Assembly (NCBI GenBank): GCA_963778025.1
Contig: CAVZTA010000016.1
Coordinates: 62,001-126,000, forward strand
Direction of reading: 5' to 3'
Source: CAVZTA01 sp963778025
Lineage (GTDB): Bacteria; Chloroflexota; Limnocylindria; Limnocylindrales; CSP1-4
DNA length: 64,000 nt
Position 1 is the first letter of the stretch; each line of letters opens with the position of its first letter. Shown piece after piece: positions 50,664 through 59,509 of the stretch. Under the pieces are notes generated by a model. The model made no database searches. It was given only the letters and a program-made list of their open reading frames with translations, and was not told the origin of the DNA. Position numbers and translations under genes: made by a program.

Positions 50664-52604
50664 TCAGTCGCCGACCGGCACCGCCGGCTGGTCGACGTGG
50701 ATCCAGCGTCGGTCGAGCACGAGCTGGAGGACGCTCGGGCGATCGGCGGCGATGGCCGCGCGAAGCGCCGGCTCGAACGCGTCGTCGGTCTCCACCCGGA
50801 CCCCGCGGGCACCGCACGCACGCGCGACCGCCGCGAAGTCGAGCGGCCCGAGGTCCGTCGCGGGCGTGCTGCCGCTGGGTCGTGCCTCCTGGTGCATCCG
50901 GATGGTCCCGTACCGCTCGTTGTCGAACACCAGCACGATGACCTTGGCGTGCTCGCGCACGGCCGTCTCGATGTCGGCCAGCGTCATCGCCAACCCGCCG
51001 TCCCCGACGAGCGCCACGACCGGCCGGTCGCGATGGACGATCGACGCGGCGATCGCGGCCGGCAATCCGTAGCCCATCGCGCCCGATGTCGGCCCGAGGA
51101 AGGTGCCGGGCCGCCGGAACCGGAAGCCCCGTGCCGCCCAGCCGCCGAAGTTGCCGGCATCGGTGGTGATGATGGCGTCGTCCGGAAGCAGCCGTCGGAG
51201 CGCCGCCACGACGCGCCCGGGATGCACGCCGGGACCGGACCACTCCCCGCCGTCGACCTTGGTGGCCCGTTCCCACGCCGCCTTGTCGGTCTCGTTGTGG
51301 CGGAGGCGGGCCTGGAGCGGCTCGGCGAGGAGGACCGCGTCCTTGAGCCGACCCAGTGCGGCTCGCACGAACGCCTTGGCATCCGCCTTGACCACGAGCT
51401 CCGGGGCGCCGAACCACGGCCGTGGCGAGGGGTCGACATCGACATGGATCCAGCGCTGCCCGGGCGCGGGGATGGCGTAGGCCGACGTGGTGATCTCGTT
51501 GAGCCGGGCACCGAGCACGACGATGAGGTCGGCCGCTTCGAGCCGCTCGCGCACGACGCTCGGCGCGCCGTACCCCGCCATCCCGAGATACAGCGCATGG
51601 TCGTTGGGGATGACGTCACCTCGGCGCCACGTGGCGATCACGGGCACCTGGAGGAGCTCGACGAGCTTCGTCAGGTCATTGGAGCAGCGGGCGCGCAGGA
51701 TGCCGCCCCCGGCGAGGATCACCGGCCGCTCGGCACCGGCGAGCGCGTGGAGGACCTTGCGGACCTCGTCGAGCTCGGGGCGGGCGGGCTGCGGTCGGAC
51801 GCTGGGGACGCTGGTGCCGTCCGGGAGCGGCGCATCCAGGACGTCCTCCGGTAGCGACAGGACGACGGGTCCCGGGCGATCCGCGGTCGCGTGACGGACG
51901 GCCTCGGCGAGGATGTCGGCCGCGCTCGCCGGGTCGTCGAGCTCCGCGGCGAAGACGCCGAGGCGGCCGAAGGTGTCGACGATGTCGACCTCCTGGAACG
52001 CCTCGCGCCCGCGCAGCTCGCGGTCGACCTGGCCGACCAGGACGAACATCGGCGTGGAATCGGCCTTCGCCGTGTGGATGCCGATGGCCAGGTTCGCGGC
52101 TCCGACGGCGCGCGTGCCGAGGCAGGCCGCGGGACGGCCGGTGAGCTGGCCGTACGCCTCCGCGGCGAACGCGGCGGTGCCCTCGTGGCGCGTGGCGACG
52201 ACGCGGATGCCGGCCGCCTCGAGCGCCTCGAGCGCGCCGAGGAAGCTCTCGCCCGGGACGGTGAACGCGATGCGGACGCCGGCGGCACGAAGGGTCGCTG
52301 CGATCAGCTCGGCGACGGTCTTCGGGGCGACCGGGATCGGTGGCTCCCCGGTGGCCTCGCCGTCGTCGCCGGTGGGCGCCGGCTCGTCGTCGACGATGCC
52401 GTCGGCCCGATCGTCGGCCGCGATCACGGTCGCTTCCGACGCGACCTCCTGGTCCGCGATGCCGTGCGCTGCATCGTCCGTGTCATCGACTGGGCGTTCC
52501 GATCCGGCCTCGTGGTCGGCGACCGTGAGAGCCGCAGCATCGGGATCGTCGACGACCGCCGCCTCCGATGCGCGTCTCCTCGCCGGCGATGCCTCCGGCC
52601 GCAT
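50664..52604 (-). CDS. thiamine pyrophosphate enzyme (acetolactate synthase-like) with acidic N-terminal extension
   Basis: 646 residues from ATG 52604. The TPP-enzyme core starts at about 95: TVAELIAATLRAAGVRIAFT, catalytic Glu in TRHEGTAAFAAEAYGQLTGR, middle domain RPVILAGGGILRA, and the TPP motif VALVGDGGLAMTLADIETAV…VLVFDNERYGTI. It resembles acetolactate synthase/benzoylformate decarboxylase-type enzymes; no small regulatory subunit is nearby. The first 95 residues are acidic low-complexity repeats, and similar sequence continues in another frame to an ATG at 52816 (MLPPDAPHLDDAPRPDDALE), so the true start may be there. Confidence 0.85.
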   Translation of the reverse strand: MRPEASPARRRASEAAVVDDPDAAALTVADHEAGSERPVDDTDDAAHGIADQEVASEATVIAADDRADGIVDDEPAPTGDDGEATGEPPIPVAPKTVAELIAATLRAAGVRIAFTVPGESFLGALEALEAAGIRVVATRHEGTAAFAAEAYGQLTGRPAACLGTRAVGAANLAIGIHTAKADSTPMFVLVGQVDRELRGREAFQEVDIVDTFGRLGVFAAELDDPASAADILAEAVRHATADRPGPVVLSLPEDVLDAPLPDGTSVPSVRPQPARPELDEVRKVLHALAGAERPVILAGGGILRARCSNDLTKLVELLQVPVIATWRRGDVIPNDHALYLGMAGYGAPSVVRERLEAADLIVVLGARLNEITTSAYAIPAPGQRWIHVDVDPSPRPWFGAPELVVKADAKAFVRAALGRLKDAVLLAEPLQARLRHNETDKAAWERATKVDGGEWSGPGVHPGRVVAALRRLLPDDAIITTDAGNFGGWAARGFRFRRPGTFLGPTSGAMGYGLPAAIAASIVHRDRPVVALVGDGGLAMTLADIETAVREHAKVIVLVFDNERYGTIRMHQEARPSGSTPATDLGPLDFAAVARACGARGVRVETDDAFEPALRAAIAADRPSVLQLVLDRRWIHVDQPAVPVGD

Positions 52605-52893
52605 CGGTGCCTCTCATCGACGGACGTTCCCGATCCGGCGTCGTCGTCGGCGATGGTCTCGGCTGCGCCGACCGTCGCCTCGGTGACGGGCGTCGTGCCC
52701 GCGGGGTCGACGTCGCGTCGTCGCGGTCGACGGTCGGTCGTCGGGTCGGCATCCGGCTCGAGGGCGTCATCGGGACGCGGCGCGTCGTCGAGGTGGGGCG
52801 CGTCGGGCGGGAGCATCGCGGCCTCCTGTGCCGGCCGGCGACGGCGGTCCGTCGGGCGACCGGTCGAGATCGACGGGACGACCTGCCCCGTCC

Positions 52894-52992
52894 CTAGTTC
52901 GTCGGGGTGGCGACCAGCGAGGCGACGAGCCCCAGGATCACGATCACGGCGACGATCGCCATGATGACGCGCGCAGCCTGGGATCCGGGCAT
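52894..52992 (-). CDS. 32-residue single-pass membrane peptide
   Basis: MPGSQAARVIMAIVAVIVIL followed by GLVASLVATPTN: a short polar N-terminus and one hydrophobic helix. The ATG lies 3 bp after the YajQ stop, so it should be co-translated with YajQ. Unrecognised; it resembles the tiny membrane peptides often missed in annotation. Confidence 0.5.
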   Translation of the reverse strand: MPGSQAARVIMAIVAVIVILGLVASLVATPTN

Positions 52993-52995
52993 CGG

Positions 52996-53487
52996 TCAGC
53001 GGTAGTTTTCGAACTGGAGCGGCACGGCCTCGTCGAGCTCGCGAAGCCGTACGATCACCTTCTGGAGCTCGTCCTTGCTCTTGCTCGCGACCCGGATCGC
53101 GTCACCCTGCACGCGGGGCTGCGTCTTCGGGAACTCGTCGCGGATGAGCTTGACGAGCTTGCGTGCGAGATCGTCGGGCAGGCCACGCCGAAGGCCGATG
53201 ACCTGACGGACCTTGTTCCCGCCGGCCGGCTCCACCTTGCCCCAGTCGAAGATCTTGAGCGACAGGTTCCGCCGGACGGCCTTCGACTCGATGAGGTCCT
53301 TCACGACCGTGGCGTGGAACTCGTCGTCCGTGACCAGCACGAGCTGGGTCTTCTCCTGGGTCAGGTCGACGTGTGCGTTCTTCAGGTCGTAGCGCTGGAT
53401 GACCTCGCGCCGCACCTGATCGAGCGCGTTGCGCAGCTCCTGCTCGTCGAAGTCCGACACGACGTCGAACGAGACCTCGCCGGCCAT
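52996..53487 (-). CDS. yajQ: YajQ family nucleotide-binding protein
   Basis: 163 residues, a full-length YajQ: SFDVVSDFDEQELRNALDQV, QRYDLKNAHVDLTQEKTQLV, IFDWGKVEPAGGNKVRQVIG and KTQPRVQGDAIRVASKSKDE, ending VPLQFENYR. Family members bind c-di-GMP or other nucleotides in some bacteria. ATG 53487 has GAGGAGGG upstream. Confidence 0.96.
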   Translation of the reverse strand: MAGEVSFDVVSDFDEQELRNALDQVRREVIQRYDLKNAHVDLTQEKTQLVLVTDDEFHATVVKDLIESKAVRRNLSLKIFDWGKVEPAGGNKVRQVIGLRRGLPDDLARKLVKLIRDEFPKTQPRVQGDAIRVASKSKDELQKVIVRLRELDEAVPLQFENYR

Positions 53488-53707
53488 GACCCTCCTCGGT
53501 GCGGGCGTCGGGGTGTGCTCGTCCATGGTATGCGACCACGCGCATCGCCTCAGGACCCAAGCCGACCGGACCACGGATCTCGTCGTGCGCGGAGCCGGGC
53601 GAACCGTCCGGCGACCCATCGCCAGCGACCGGGACGACGGCGCTCCGGGATGCGTCGAGTCGCATCACTCGGCAGCGCGACCCGCCGCCTCGCACCGGCC
53701 TCGCCGG

Positions 53708-53713
53708 TATCCT
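53708..53713 (+). promoter_or_regulatory. -10 hexamer upstream of the MBL–Rieske gene
   Basis: TATCCT, 8 nt before ATG 53722. Confidence 0.4.
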
Positions 53714-53721
53714 CGATCGCC

Positions 53722-55393
53722 ATGCGGATCACGTTCCTCGGCCAGGCCGGGTTCTTCCTCGAGACCAAGGGCGTCAGCATCCTCGCCGATCCGTGGTTCA
53801 ACCCCGCGTACTTCGCGTCGTGGTTCCCCTTCCCCGCCAACGACGGCATCGATCCGCGGGTCATCGGCTCGCCCACGTACCTCTACGTGAGCCATCTCCA
53901 CCACGATCACTTCGATCCGCGCTGGCTGACCGAGCATTGCGACAAGGACGCCCAGGTCCTGCTGCCCGCGTACCCGCTGGAGACCCTGCGCAAGGAGCTC
54001 GAGCGGCTGGGCTTCCACCGGTTCATCGAGACGCAGGATCTCGTCCCGTTCGAGGCCGGGCCGCTGACGGCTGATGATCAACGCGCTGAGCGCGCCCACC
54101 GACGGTCCCATCGGCGACTCGAACCTGCTCATCGACGACGGCGATGTCCGGGTCCTCAACATGAACGACTCGCGGCCCATCGATCCCGATCAGCTGCTCT
54201 CGCTGGGCAAGCTGGACGTGCTGTTCCTCCAGTTCTCGGGCGCCATCTGGTACCCGATGGTCTACGAGTTCCCGCCGCGTGCGAAGGAGGTCCTCGCCCA
54301 CAAGAAGCGCGTGGCGCAGCTCGCGCGCGCCTTCCGCTACATCGAGATCCTGGACCCGACGTTCGTGGTCCCGAGTGCCGGACCGCCGTGCTTCCTCGAC
54401 GACGACCTGTTCGCGCAGAACGACGCGGTGGACGATGAGACGAACATCTTCCCCGACCAGACGATCTTCCTCGAGCACATCCGGGAGCAGGGCCGCGACG
54501 GCGGCCGGCTGATGCTCCCGGGCACGATCGCGGAGATCACCAGGACCAGCTTCGAGGTCACGCACCCGCAACCGCCCGAGACGATCTTCGGGGCCGCGAA
54601 GCCCGCCTACCTCGAGGCGTACCGCGAGCGGAAGCGCGAGGTCATCGCCCAGGAGAAGAGCCACTGGGAGGGCAAGCCACGGGTCGACCTCCTGGCCGCG
54701 CTCGGACCGTGGTGGGAGCCGCTCCTCGAGGAGGCCGATCTGATCGCGGCGGGCATCAACGAGCGGGTCGCGCTCGACGTCGGCGACGAGGTCATCGTCA
54801 TCGACTTCCTGACCCGCAAGGTCCGCCACCCCGATCCCGACGAGGACGAGCCGCGCTACCAGTTCTTCATCGAGCGGTCGCTCGTCGAGCACCTCGTCCG
54901 GGAGCACGTCGACGACTGGGTCAACGAGCTGTTCCTCTCGATGCGCTTCTCGGCCAAGCGCAAGGGCCCCTACAACGACTACGTCTACACGTGGTTCAAG
55001 TGCCTGACCGAGGAGCGGCTCCAGTACGCCGAGGGCTTCTATGCCGAACGCGGTCCGACGCAGGGCACGTTCGAGCTCGACGGCTGGTGCGTCCAGAAGC
55101 GCTGCGCGCACATGAAGGCGGACCTCGCGCGCTTCGGCTCGATCGAGAACGGCGTGCTCACCTGCAGCCTCCACAGCTGGCAGTGGGATCTGGCGACCGG
55201 CGCCTGCCTCACCTCGGATGGCCACAAGCTCTACGCGCGTCCCGCGGGCGAGGAGGACGATCAGGCGCCCAGGCCCGAGGACGCCCGTCCGCCACTCACC
55301 GTGAGTCACGACTCCGAGTCGACCGCGGCGGCGGAGGGCGGCGCGGACGATGTGGACGCGTCGAATCTCGAGCGTGAGCCCGGCGCCGCCTGA
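53722..55393 (+). CDS. MBL-fold hydrolase–Rieske fusion, CMAH-like (one frameshift)
   Basis: About 557 residues. The N-terminal UlaG-like metallo-β-lactamase domain is RITFLGQAGFFLETKGVSIL with metal motif SHLHHDHFD; after a break near 54070 it goes on LLIDDGDVRVLNMNDSRPID. The C-terminal Rieske domain binds a [2Fe-2S] cluster through RCAHMKADL (Cys, His) and LTCSLHSWQWD (Cys, His). This order resembles CMP-Neu5Ac hydroxylase-type proteins with the domains swapped. The true substrate is unknown. Confidence 0.85.
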
Positions 55394-55459
55394 CCGCGGA
55401 CGCGTCGGCGGCTGGCGCCCGCTCGTGCGTCCGGCCGACCGTCTCGGGCCCGGTCGTCG

Positions 55460-56794
55460 CTAGCCGCAGGGCAGCAGGCCGAGCCGCTCCTTCGCGCGCA
55501 GCACGCGCGCGACGCTCTCGTCGATGCGCCGCCGGAACGCGTCGTCCTGGTTCGCCTTGACGAGCAGCGCGCGCGCCATCTCGACCGCGTCGGCGGTCTG
55601 GTTGACGACGAGCATGTCGCCGCCGGCCGCGATGTAGTCGATCGCCCGCTGCCCGGCCGGGATCGACGCGACCGCGGTCGCGCCGAGCGCGTCGGACAGG
55701 ACGACCCCGTCGAAGCCGAGATCGTGGCGCAGCATCCCGCCCAGGACGATCGGCGAGAACACGGCGAGGTGGGCGGGGTCGATGCGTTCGTAGGTCGCGA
55801 GCGAGACCATCACGAACGGCACGCCGGCCCGGATCGCCGCGCCGAACGGGCGGACGAACGCGTCGTCACGGGTCGTGACGCTGTCGACGACGTCGGCCAC
55901 GTGGTCCGTGTTGCCGGCCACGCGCCCCAGACCCGGGAAGTGCTTGGCGCTGGTCGCCGCGCCTCCGGCCGCCAGCCCGCGGATGAACGCGGCGACGTGC
56001 GTCCCCACGGTCACCGGGTCGCCACCGTACTCGCGCTGGAGCTGCCCGATGGGCGCGTTGTCGTCCTCGGTGCCTGGCGGGACGACATCGGCGACCGGGG
56101 CGAGGTCCAGGTTCACCCCGGCTCGCACGAGCTCGCGACCCCAGCGCGCCGCGTCCTGCTCGAGCGTCGAGGGCGCCATGGTCCCCTGCTCCACCGCTGA
56201 CGGGATGCGCTGGAAGCCCTTCCCTCGGAGCGCCTGGATGAGGCCACCCTCCTGATTCGCGGCGATGAGGAAGCCGATGCGTCCGGTGGCGGCCTGGGTC
56301 GCCTGGGCCTGGACCGCATCGGTCACGGCGCGGATGCCGTCCACGCCGGCCGTCGTCGTGGCGGTGAACAGCATCGAGCCCACGTGCTGGTCGCGGATGG
56401 CGGCGCGCTCCGCGTCGTCGAGGCGGTCCTTGACGAGACCGATCATGAACAGCTGCCCGACTCGCTGCGCCTCGGACAGCGAGGCCAGGACGTCGGCGGC
56501 GCAATCGGCACCGGCAGTGGCACTGGCAGTGGCGCCGGCGGTCGCGGTCGGTCGCGTGGTCGGGGCGACGGTCGGAGCCGGCGTGGCCGTGGCGGACACC
56601 GACGGGATCGGGCTCGCCGACGGGCCGACACGCGGCGAGGTCGTCGGGCGCGTGGTTCCTGCCGGTGCACTCGGGCTCGGCGACTCGTGGACGACAGCGC
56701 CGATGCAGCCGCCGAGGAGCGTGGCGCACACCGCGACGGCCGCGAGCGGCCGCAGCGACGGGAGGCGCGAGAACGAGCGATGCATCGTGCTCAT
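55460..56794 (-). CDS. lipoprotein glycoside hydrolase family 3 (β-N-acetylhexosaminidase-like)
   Basis: 444 residues. A lipoprotein signal peptide ends in the lipobox LLGGC; a Ser/Thr/Pro/Ala-rich linker spans about 30-90. The catalytic domain has QLFMIGLVKDRLDDAERAAI, AANQEGGLIQAL, KHFPGLGRVAGNTDH (the NagZ-type KHFPGxG…D-H loop with general-acid His), and the nucleophile Asp in LGFDGVVLSDAL. It probably cleaves GlcNAc from peptidoglycan fragments outside the cell. Confidence 0.93.
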   Translation of the reverse strand: MSTMHRSFSRLPSLRPLAAVAVCATLLGGCIGAVVHESPSPSAPAGTTRPTTSPRVGPSASPIPSVSATATPAPTVAPTTRPTATAGATASATAGADCAADVLASLSEAQRVGQLFMIGLVKDRLDDAERAAIRDQHVGSMLFTATTTAGVDGIRAVTDAVQAQATQAATGRIGFLIAANQEGGLIQALRGKGFQRIPSAVEQGTMAPSTLEQDAARWGRELVRAGVNLDLAPVADVVPPGTEDDNAPIGQLQREYGGDPVTVGTHVAAFIRGLAAGGAATSAKHFPGLGRVAGNTDHVADVVDSVTTRDDAFVRPFGAAIRAGVPFVMVSLATYERIDPAHLAVFSPIVLGGMLRHDLGFDGVVLSDALGATAVASIPAGQRAIDYIAAGGDMLVVNQTADAVEMARALLVKANQDDAFRRRIDESVARVLRAKERLGLLPCG

Positions 56795-56846
56795 CGTGCC
56801 GTGCGGGGACGCATCACGCCGCCGCCCGTGTGACGCGGCGGGTCGA

Positions 56847-56852
56847 TAGCCT
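56847..56852 (+). promoter_or_regulatory. -10 hexamer, leaderless DinB-family gene
   Basis: TAGCCT, 6 nt before ATG 56859. Confidence 0.45.
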
Positions 56853-56858
56853 TGGGTC

Positions 56859-57365
56859 ATGGACATCGTCGACGCCCGCCTGCTGATCGACCACCTGTAC
56901 TGGATCCGCGACCGCATCCTGACGGGCGCCGAGCAACCGGGCGTCGTCCTGATCGATCCCGCGCCGGTCACCATCCGCGACCTGCGCGCGACGCTCGTCC
57001 ACGAGCTCGACGTGGAATGGAGCTGGCGTGTCCGGCTCCAGCGCGACGACCCCACGGCGTTCTCGCCCGACGACGAGGAGCTCGACCCGGCTGACTTCGC
57101 GACCGTCGATGCCATCCGGGAACGCTGGCTCGAGGACGAGGCGGAGATGCGCACCTGGCTCGCCGCCCTGACCGACGCGGATCTCGCGGCCCGGTGCCGG
57201 GCCGAGCGCGACCTCGAGCATCCGTTCTGGCATCACCTCCAGCACCTCTACAGCCACGGCATCCAGCAGCTGAGCGATGCGGCCACGTCGCTCTCGACGC
57301 AGGGCCATTCGCCGGGCGAGCTGGACTTCCTGGAGTTCGTCGAGGAACGGACCCGCCGCGGGTAA
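56859..57365 (+). CDS. DinB family protein
   Basis: 168-residue four-helix metal-binding protein. ARLLIDHLYWIRDRIL, RATLVHELDVEWSWRVRL and HLQHLYSHGIQQLSDAATSL supply the three His expected for the DinB/YfiT metal site. Such proteins are often thiol-dependent transferases; the substrate is unknown. It is transcribed alone. Confidence 0.88.
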   Translation: MDIVDARLLIDHLYWIRDRILTGAEQPGVVLIDPAPVTIRDLRATLVHELDVEWSWRVRLQRDDPTAFSPDDEELDPADFATVDAIRERWLEDEAEMRTWLAALTDADLAARCRAERDLEHPFWHHLQHLYSHGIQQLSDAATSLSTQGHSPGELDFLEFVEERTRRG

Positions 57366-57376
57366 GACCCGCGGAC

Positions 57377-58933
57377 CTAGCGCGCCGCGCGTTCGCGCAG
57401 CCGCTCGACGAGGCGCTCCGCGGCGACCGTGGAGCGCCCGCCGCCCATCACCAGGACGACGTCCCCGGGCTCGACGAGCTCGGCCAGCCGGTCGCCGCTC
57501 GCCTCCGGGGAGCCCGTGGCCAGCGCCTCGAAGGACGCCCGTGCCGTGGTCGCGTCGGCCAGCGCCTGCGCGGAGGTGATCGTCGTGTCGGGGTCGCGGA
57601 TCGCCCAGATGTCGACGACCGCGGCGCGGTCGGCCTCCGCGAGGACCTCGGCGAAGGCGTCGAGCATCGCCGCGGTGCGGTGGTAGGTGAGCGGCTCGTA
57701 CACGGCCCACAGGCGGCGCCCCGGGTACCGCTGGCGGACCGCGGCGTACGTCGCCCGGATCGCGGTCGGGTGGTGGGCATAGTCGTCGAGGACGACCACG
57801 CCGCCCACATCGCCCTTGAGCTCCATCCGCCGGCCGACGCCCTGGAACGACGCCAGGCCGCCGATGATCGCGTCGGCGTCGAGCCCGGCCACGAGCGCGC
57901 CACCCGCAGCGACGAGCCCGTCAGCGACCATGTGGCGCCCGGCGAGCTGCAGCCGGACCCGGTCGACCCGCCCGGGCGCGAGCCCTGCCAGCGCCAGCTC
58001 CACCCCGGCCTCGTCTTCGGCGACGATGGCTCCGCCGATCCCGCCCGATGCATCGGCGGCGGCCGCCGCGCTACGGGCATCGCGTCCCGCAGCCACGAGC
58101 TCGACCGGCAGCGTGCGGCCCGGCCAGTCGCTGAGTGCGCCCACGACCCGCCGCACGCCGCGATCGCCGACGTTCGCGACCAGGACCGGCCGCTCCCCGC
58201 CCCCGTCGAACCCGCGGATCCAGGCGACGTACGTCGCGACCACGGCGTCCTCGTCGGGGAACACGTCGGGGTGGTCCCACTCGACCGAGATCAGACAGCC
58301 GATCGCGGGCCGATACGGGTCGAAGTTGCCGGCGTATTCATCGGCCTCGACGACGAAGTCCCGGCCGCGGCCCACGCGGGCGACCGACGGCGACGGCGTC
58401 GCGAGGTGGGGCGGCAGCGGTGCGCCGACGAACCCGGACGGGTCCCGGCCGCCCTCGGCGAGGAGATGCAGCAGCCATCCCGCGGTGGTCGACTTGCCGT
58501 GCGTGCCGGTGACGCCGATCAGGCGGCGGCCTCGCGTCGCTGCTGCGTCGGCGATGACCTGCTGGACCTGCTCCGGCTCGACGCCGGCGCCGGTCGCCGC
58601 GAGCATCTCCGGATGGTCCGGATGCACGGCGGTGATCGCCTTGGTGACCGCCAGCCGGTCGACGATGGCTGCGCCGGCCTCGTCGACGATGTGCCGGGCG
58701 TCGTGCGACGTGGCGACCCGCACCCCGGCCGCGGCGATCGCAGACGCCAGATGCCCCACGCCCGAGGCGTCGCATGCGGTCACGCGCGCCCCGACGGCGG
58801 CGGCGTGGATCGCCGCGCCGGCCGAAGCCGCGCCGCCCACCCCGAGGACATGGATCCGCTCGCCCGCGCGGATGGCTCGCGCGGGACGCGCGGGCGCGAG
58901 GCCGCGCGAGATCTCGGCGGCGGTGCGCGTCAC
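57377..58933 (-). CDS. murC: UDP-N-acetylmuramate–L-alanine ligase
   Basis: 518 residues; adds L-Ala to UDP-MurNAc using ATP. The N-terminal Rossmann part is GERIHVLGVGGAASAGAAIH (the usual GMS after GIGG is replaced). The ATP site is GVTGTHGKSTTAGWLLHLLA, then FVVEADEYAGNFDPYRPAIG and VLDDYAHHPTAIRATYAAVR. GTG 58933 overlaps the CinA stop (GTGA). It is the last gene of the minus-strand block rnj–ftsK–rodZ–cinA–murC. Confidence 0.92.
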   Translation of the reverse strand: MTRTAAEISRGLAPARPARAIRAGERIHVLGVGGAASAGAAIHAAAVGARVTACDASGVGHLASAIAAAGVRVATSHDARHIVDEAGAAIVDRLAVTKAITAVHPDHPEMLAATGAGVEPEQVQQVIADAAATRGRRLIGVTGTHGKSTTAGWLLHLLAEGGRDPSGFVGAPLPPHLATPSPSVARVGRGRDFVVEADEYAGNFDPYRPAIGCLISVEWDHPDVFPDEDAVVATYVAWIRGFDGGGERPVLVANVGDRGVRRVVGALSDWPGRTLPVELVAAGRDARSAAAAADASGGIGGAIVAEDEAGVELALAGLAPGRVDRVRLQLAGRHMVADGLVAAGGALVAGLDADAIIGGLASFQGVGRRMELKGDVGGVVVLDDYAHHPTAIRATYAAVRQRYPGRRLWAVYEPLTYHRTAAMLDAFAEVLAEADRAAVVDIWAIRDPDTTITSAQALADATTARASFEALATGSPEASGDRLAELVEPGDVVLVMGGGRSTVAAERLVERLRERAAR

Positions 58934-59505
58934 GAGGATGCGGGCGAAGGCGTCGAGATCGACGGGTTCGCGGCCGGCGCCGGGGTCGCCTCGACCCGTC
59001 GCAGCAGCAGCTCCAACGCGGCGCGCGCGCTCTCGACCTTGTTGCCGTTCCGGTCGAGGTCCCAGCGCTGGCGGATCACCTCGACGCCGTCGGCATCGGC
59101 GACCGCGAGGTACGTGAGCCCGACGGGCTTCTCCGCGCTGCCGCCGCCGGGACCGGCGACGCCCGTCGTCGACACTGCCAGCTCGGTGCCGAAGCGCGCC
59201 CGCGCCGCCGTCGCCATCGCCCGGGCGACCTGCGCGCTGACGGCGCCATGTGCCTCGATCAGCGCGCCGTCGACGCCCAGGACGTCCGTCTTGGCCTCGT
59301 TCGCGTACGCCACGATCGAACCGCGGAAGTAGCCCGACGAACCGGCGACCTGCGTGATGGCATGGGCGACGAGCCCGCCCGTGCACGACTCGGCGGTGGC
59401 GACCCACAGGCCGCGCGCGAGGCACGCGGCCTGCAGTCGCTCGGCGAGCTGTTCGAGCGCGTCGAGCGCCTCGAGCGCGTCGAGCGCCTCGCGGTCCGCA
59501 GTCAC
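58930..59505 (-). CDS. cinA: CinA C-terminal domain protein (nicotinamide-nucleotide amidase)
   Basis: 191 residues; only the CinA C-terminal (PncC-type) domain, which deamidates NMN. VATAESCTGGLVAHAITQVA, GSSGYFRGSIVAYANEAK, STTGVAGPGGGSAEKPVGLT and RQRWDLDRNGNKVESARAAL are diagnostic. A repetitive N-terminus (EALDALEALDALE) comes from an 18-bp tandem repeat. It starts 4 bp after the RodZ-like stop, and the stop overlaps murC. Confidence 0.93.
   Translation of the reverse strand: MTADREALDALEALDALEQLAERLQAACLARGLWVATAESCTGGLVAHAITQVAGSSGYFRGSIVAYANEAKTDVLGVDGALIEAHGAVSAQVARAMATAARARFGTELAVSTTGVAGPGGGSAEKPVGLTYLAVADADGVEVIRQRWDLDRNGNKVESARAALELLLRRVEATPAPAANPSISTPSPASS
59455..59490. repeat. 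18-bp tandem repeat (two copies) in cinA N-terminus
   Basis: GAGCGCGTCGAGCGCCTC is present twice head to tail, itself built of near-identical 9-mers. It encodes the EALDAL-type repeat before the CinA domain, so length variation would stay in frame. Confidence 0.75.
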
Positions 59506-59509
59506 CGGC

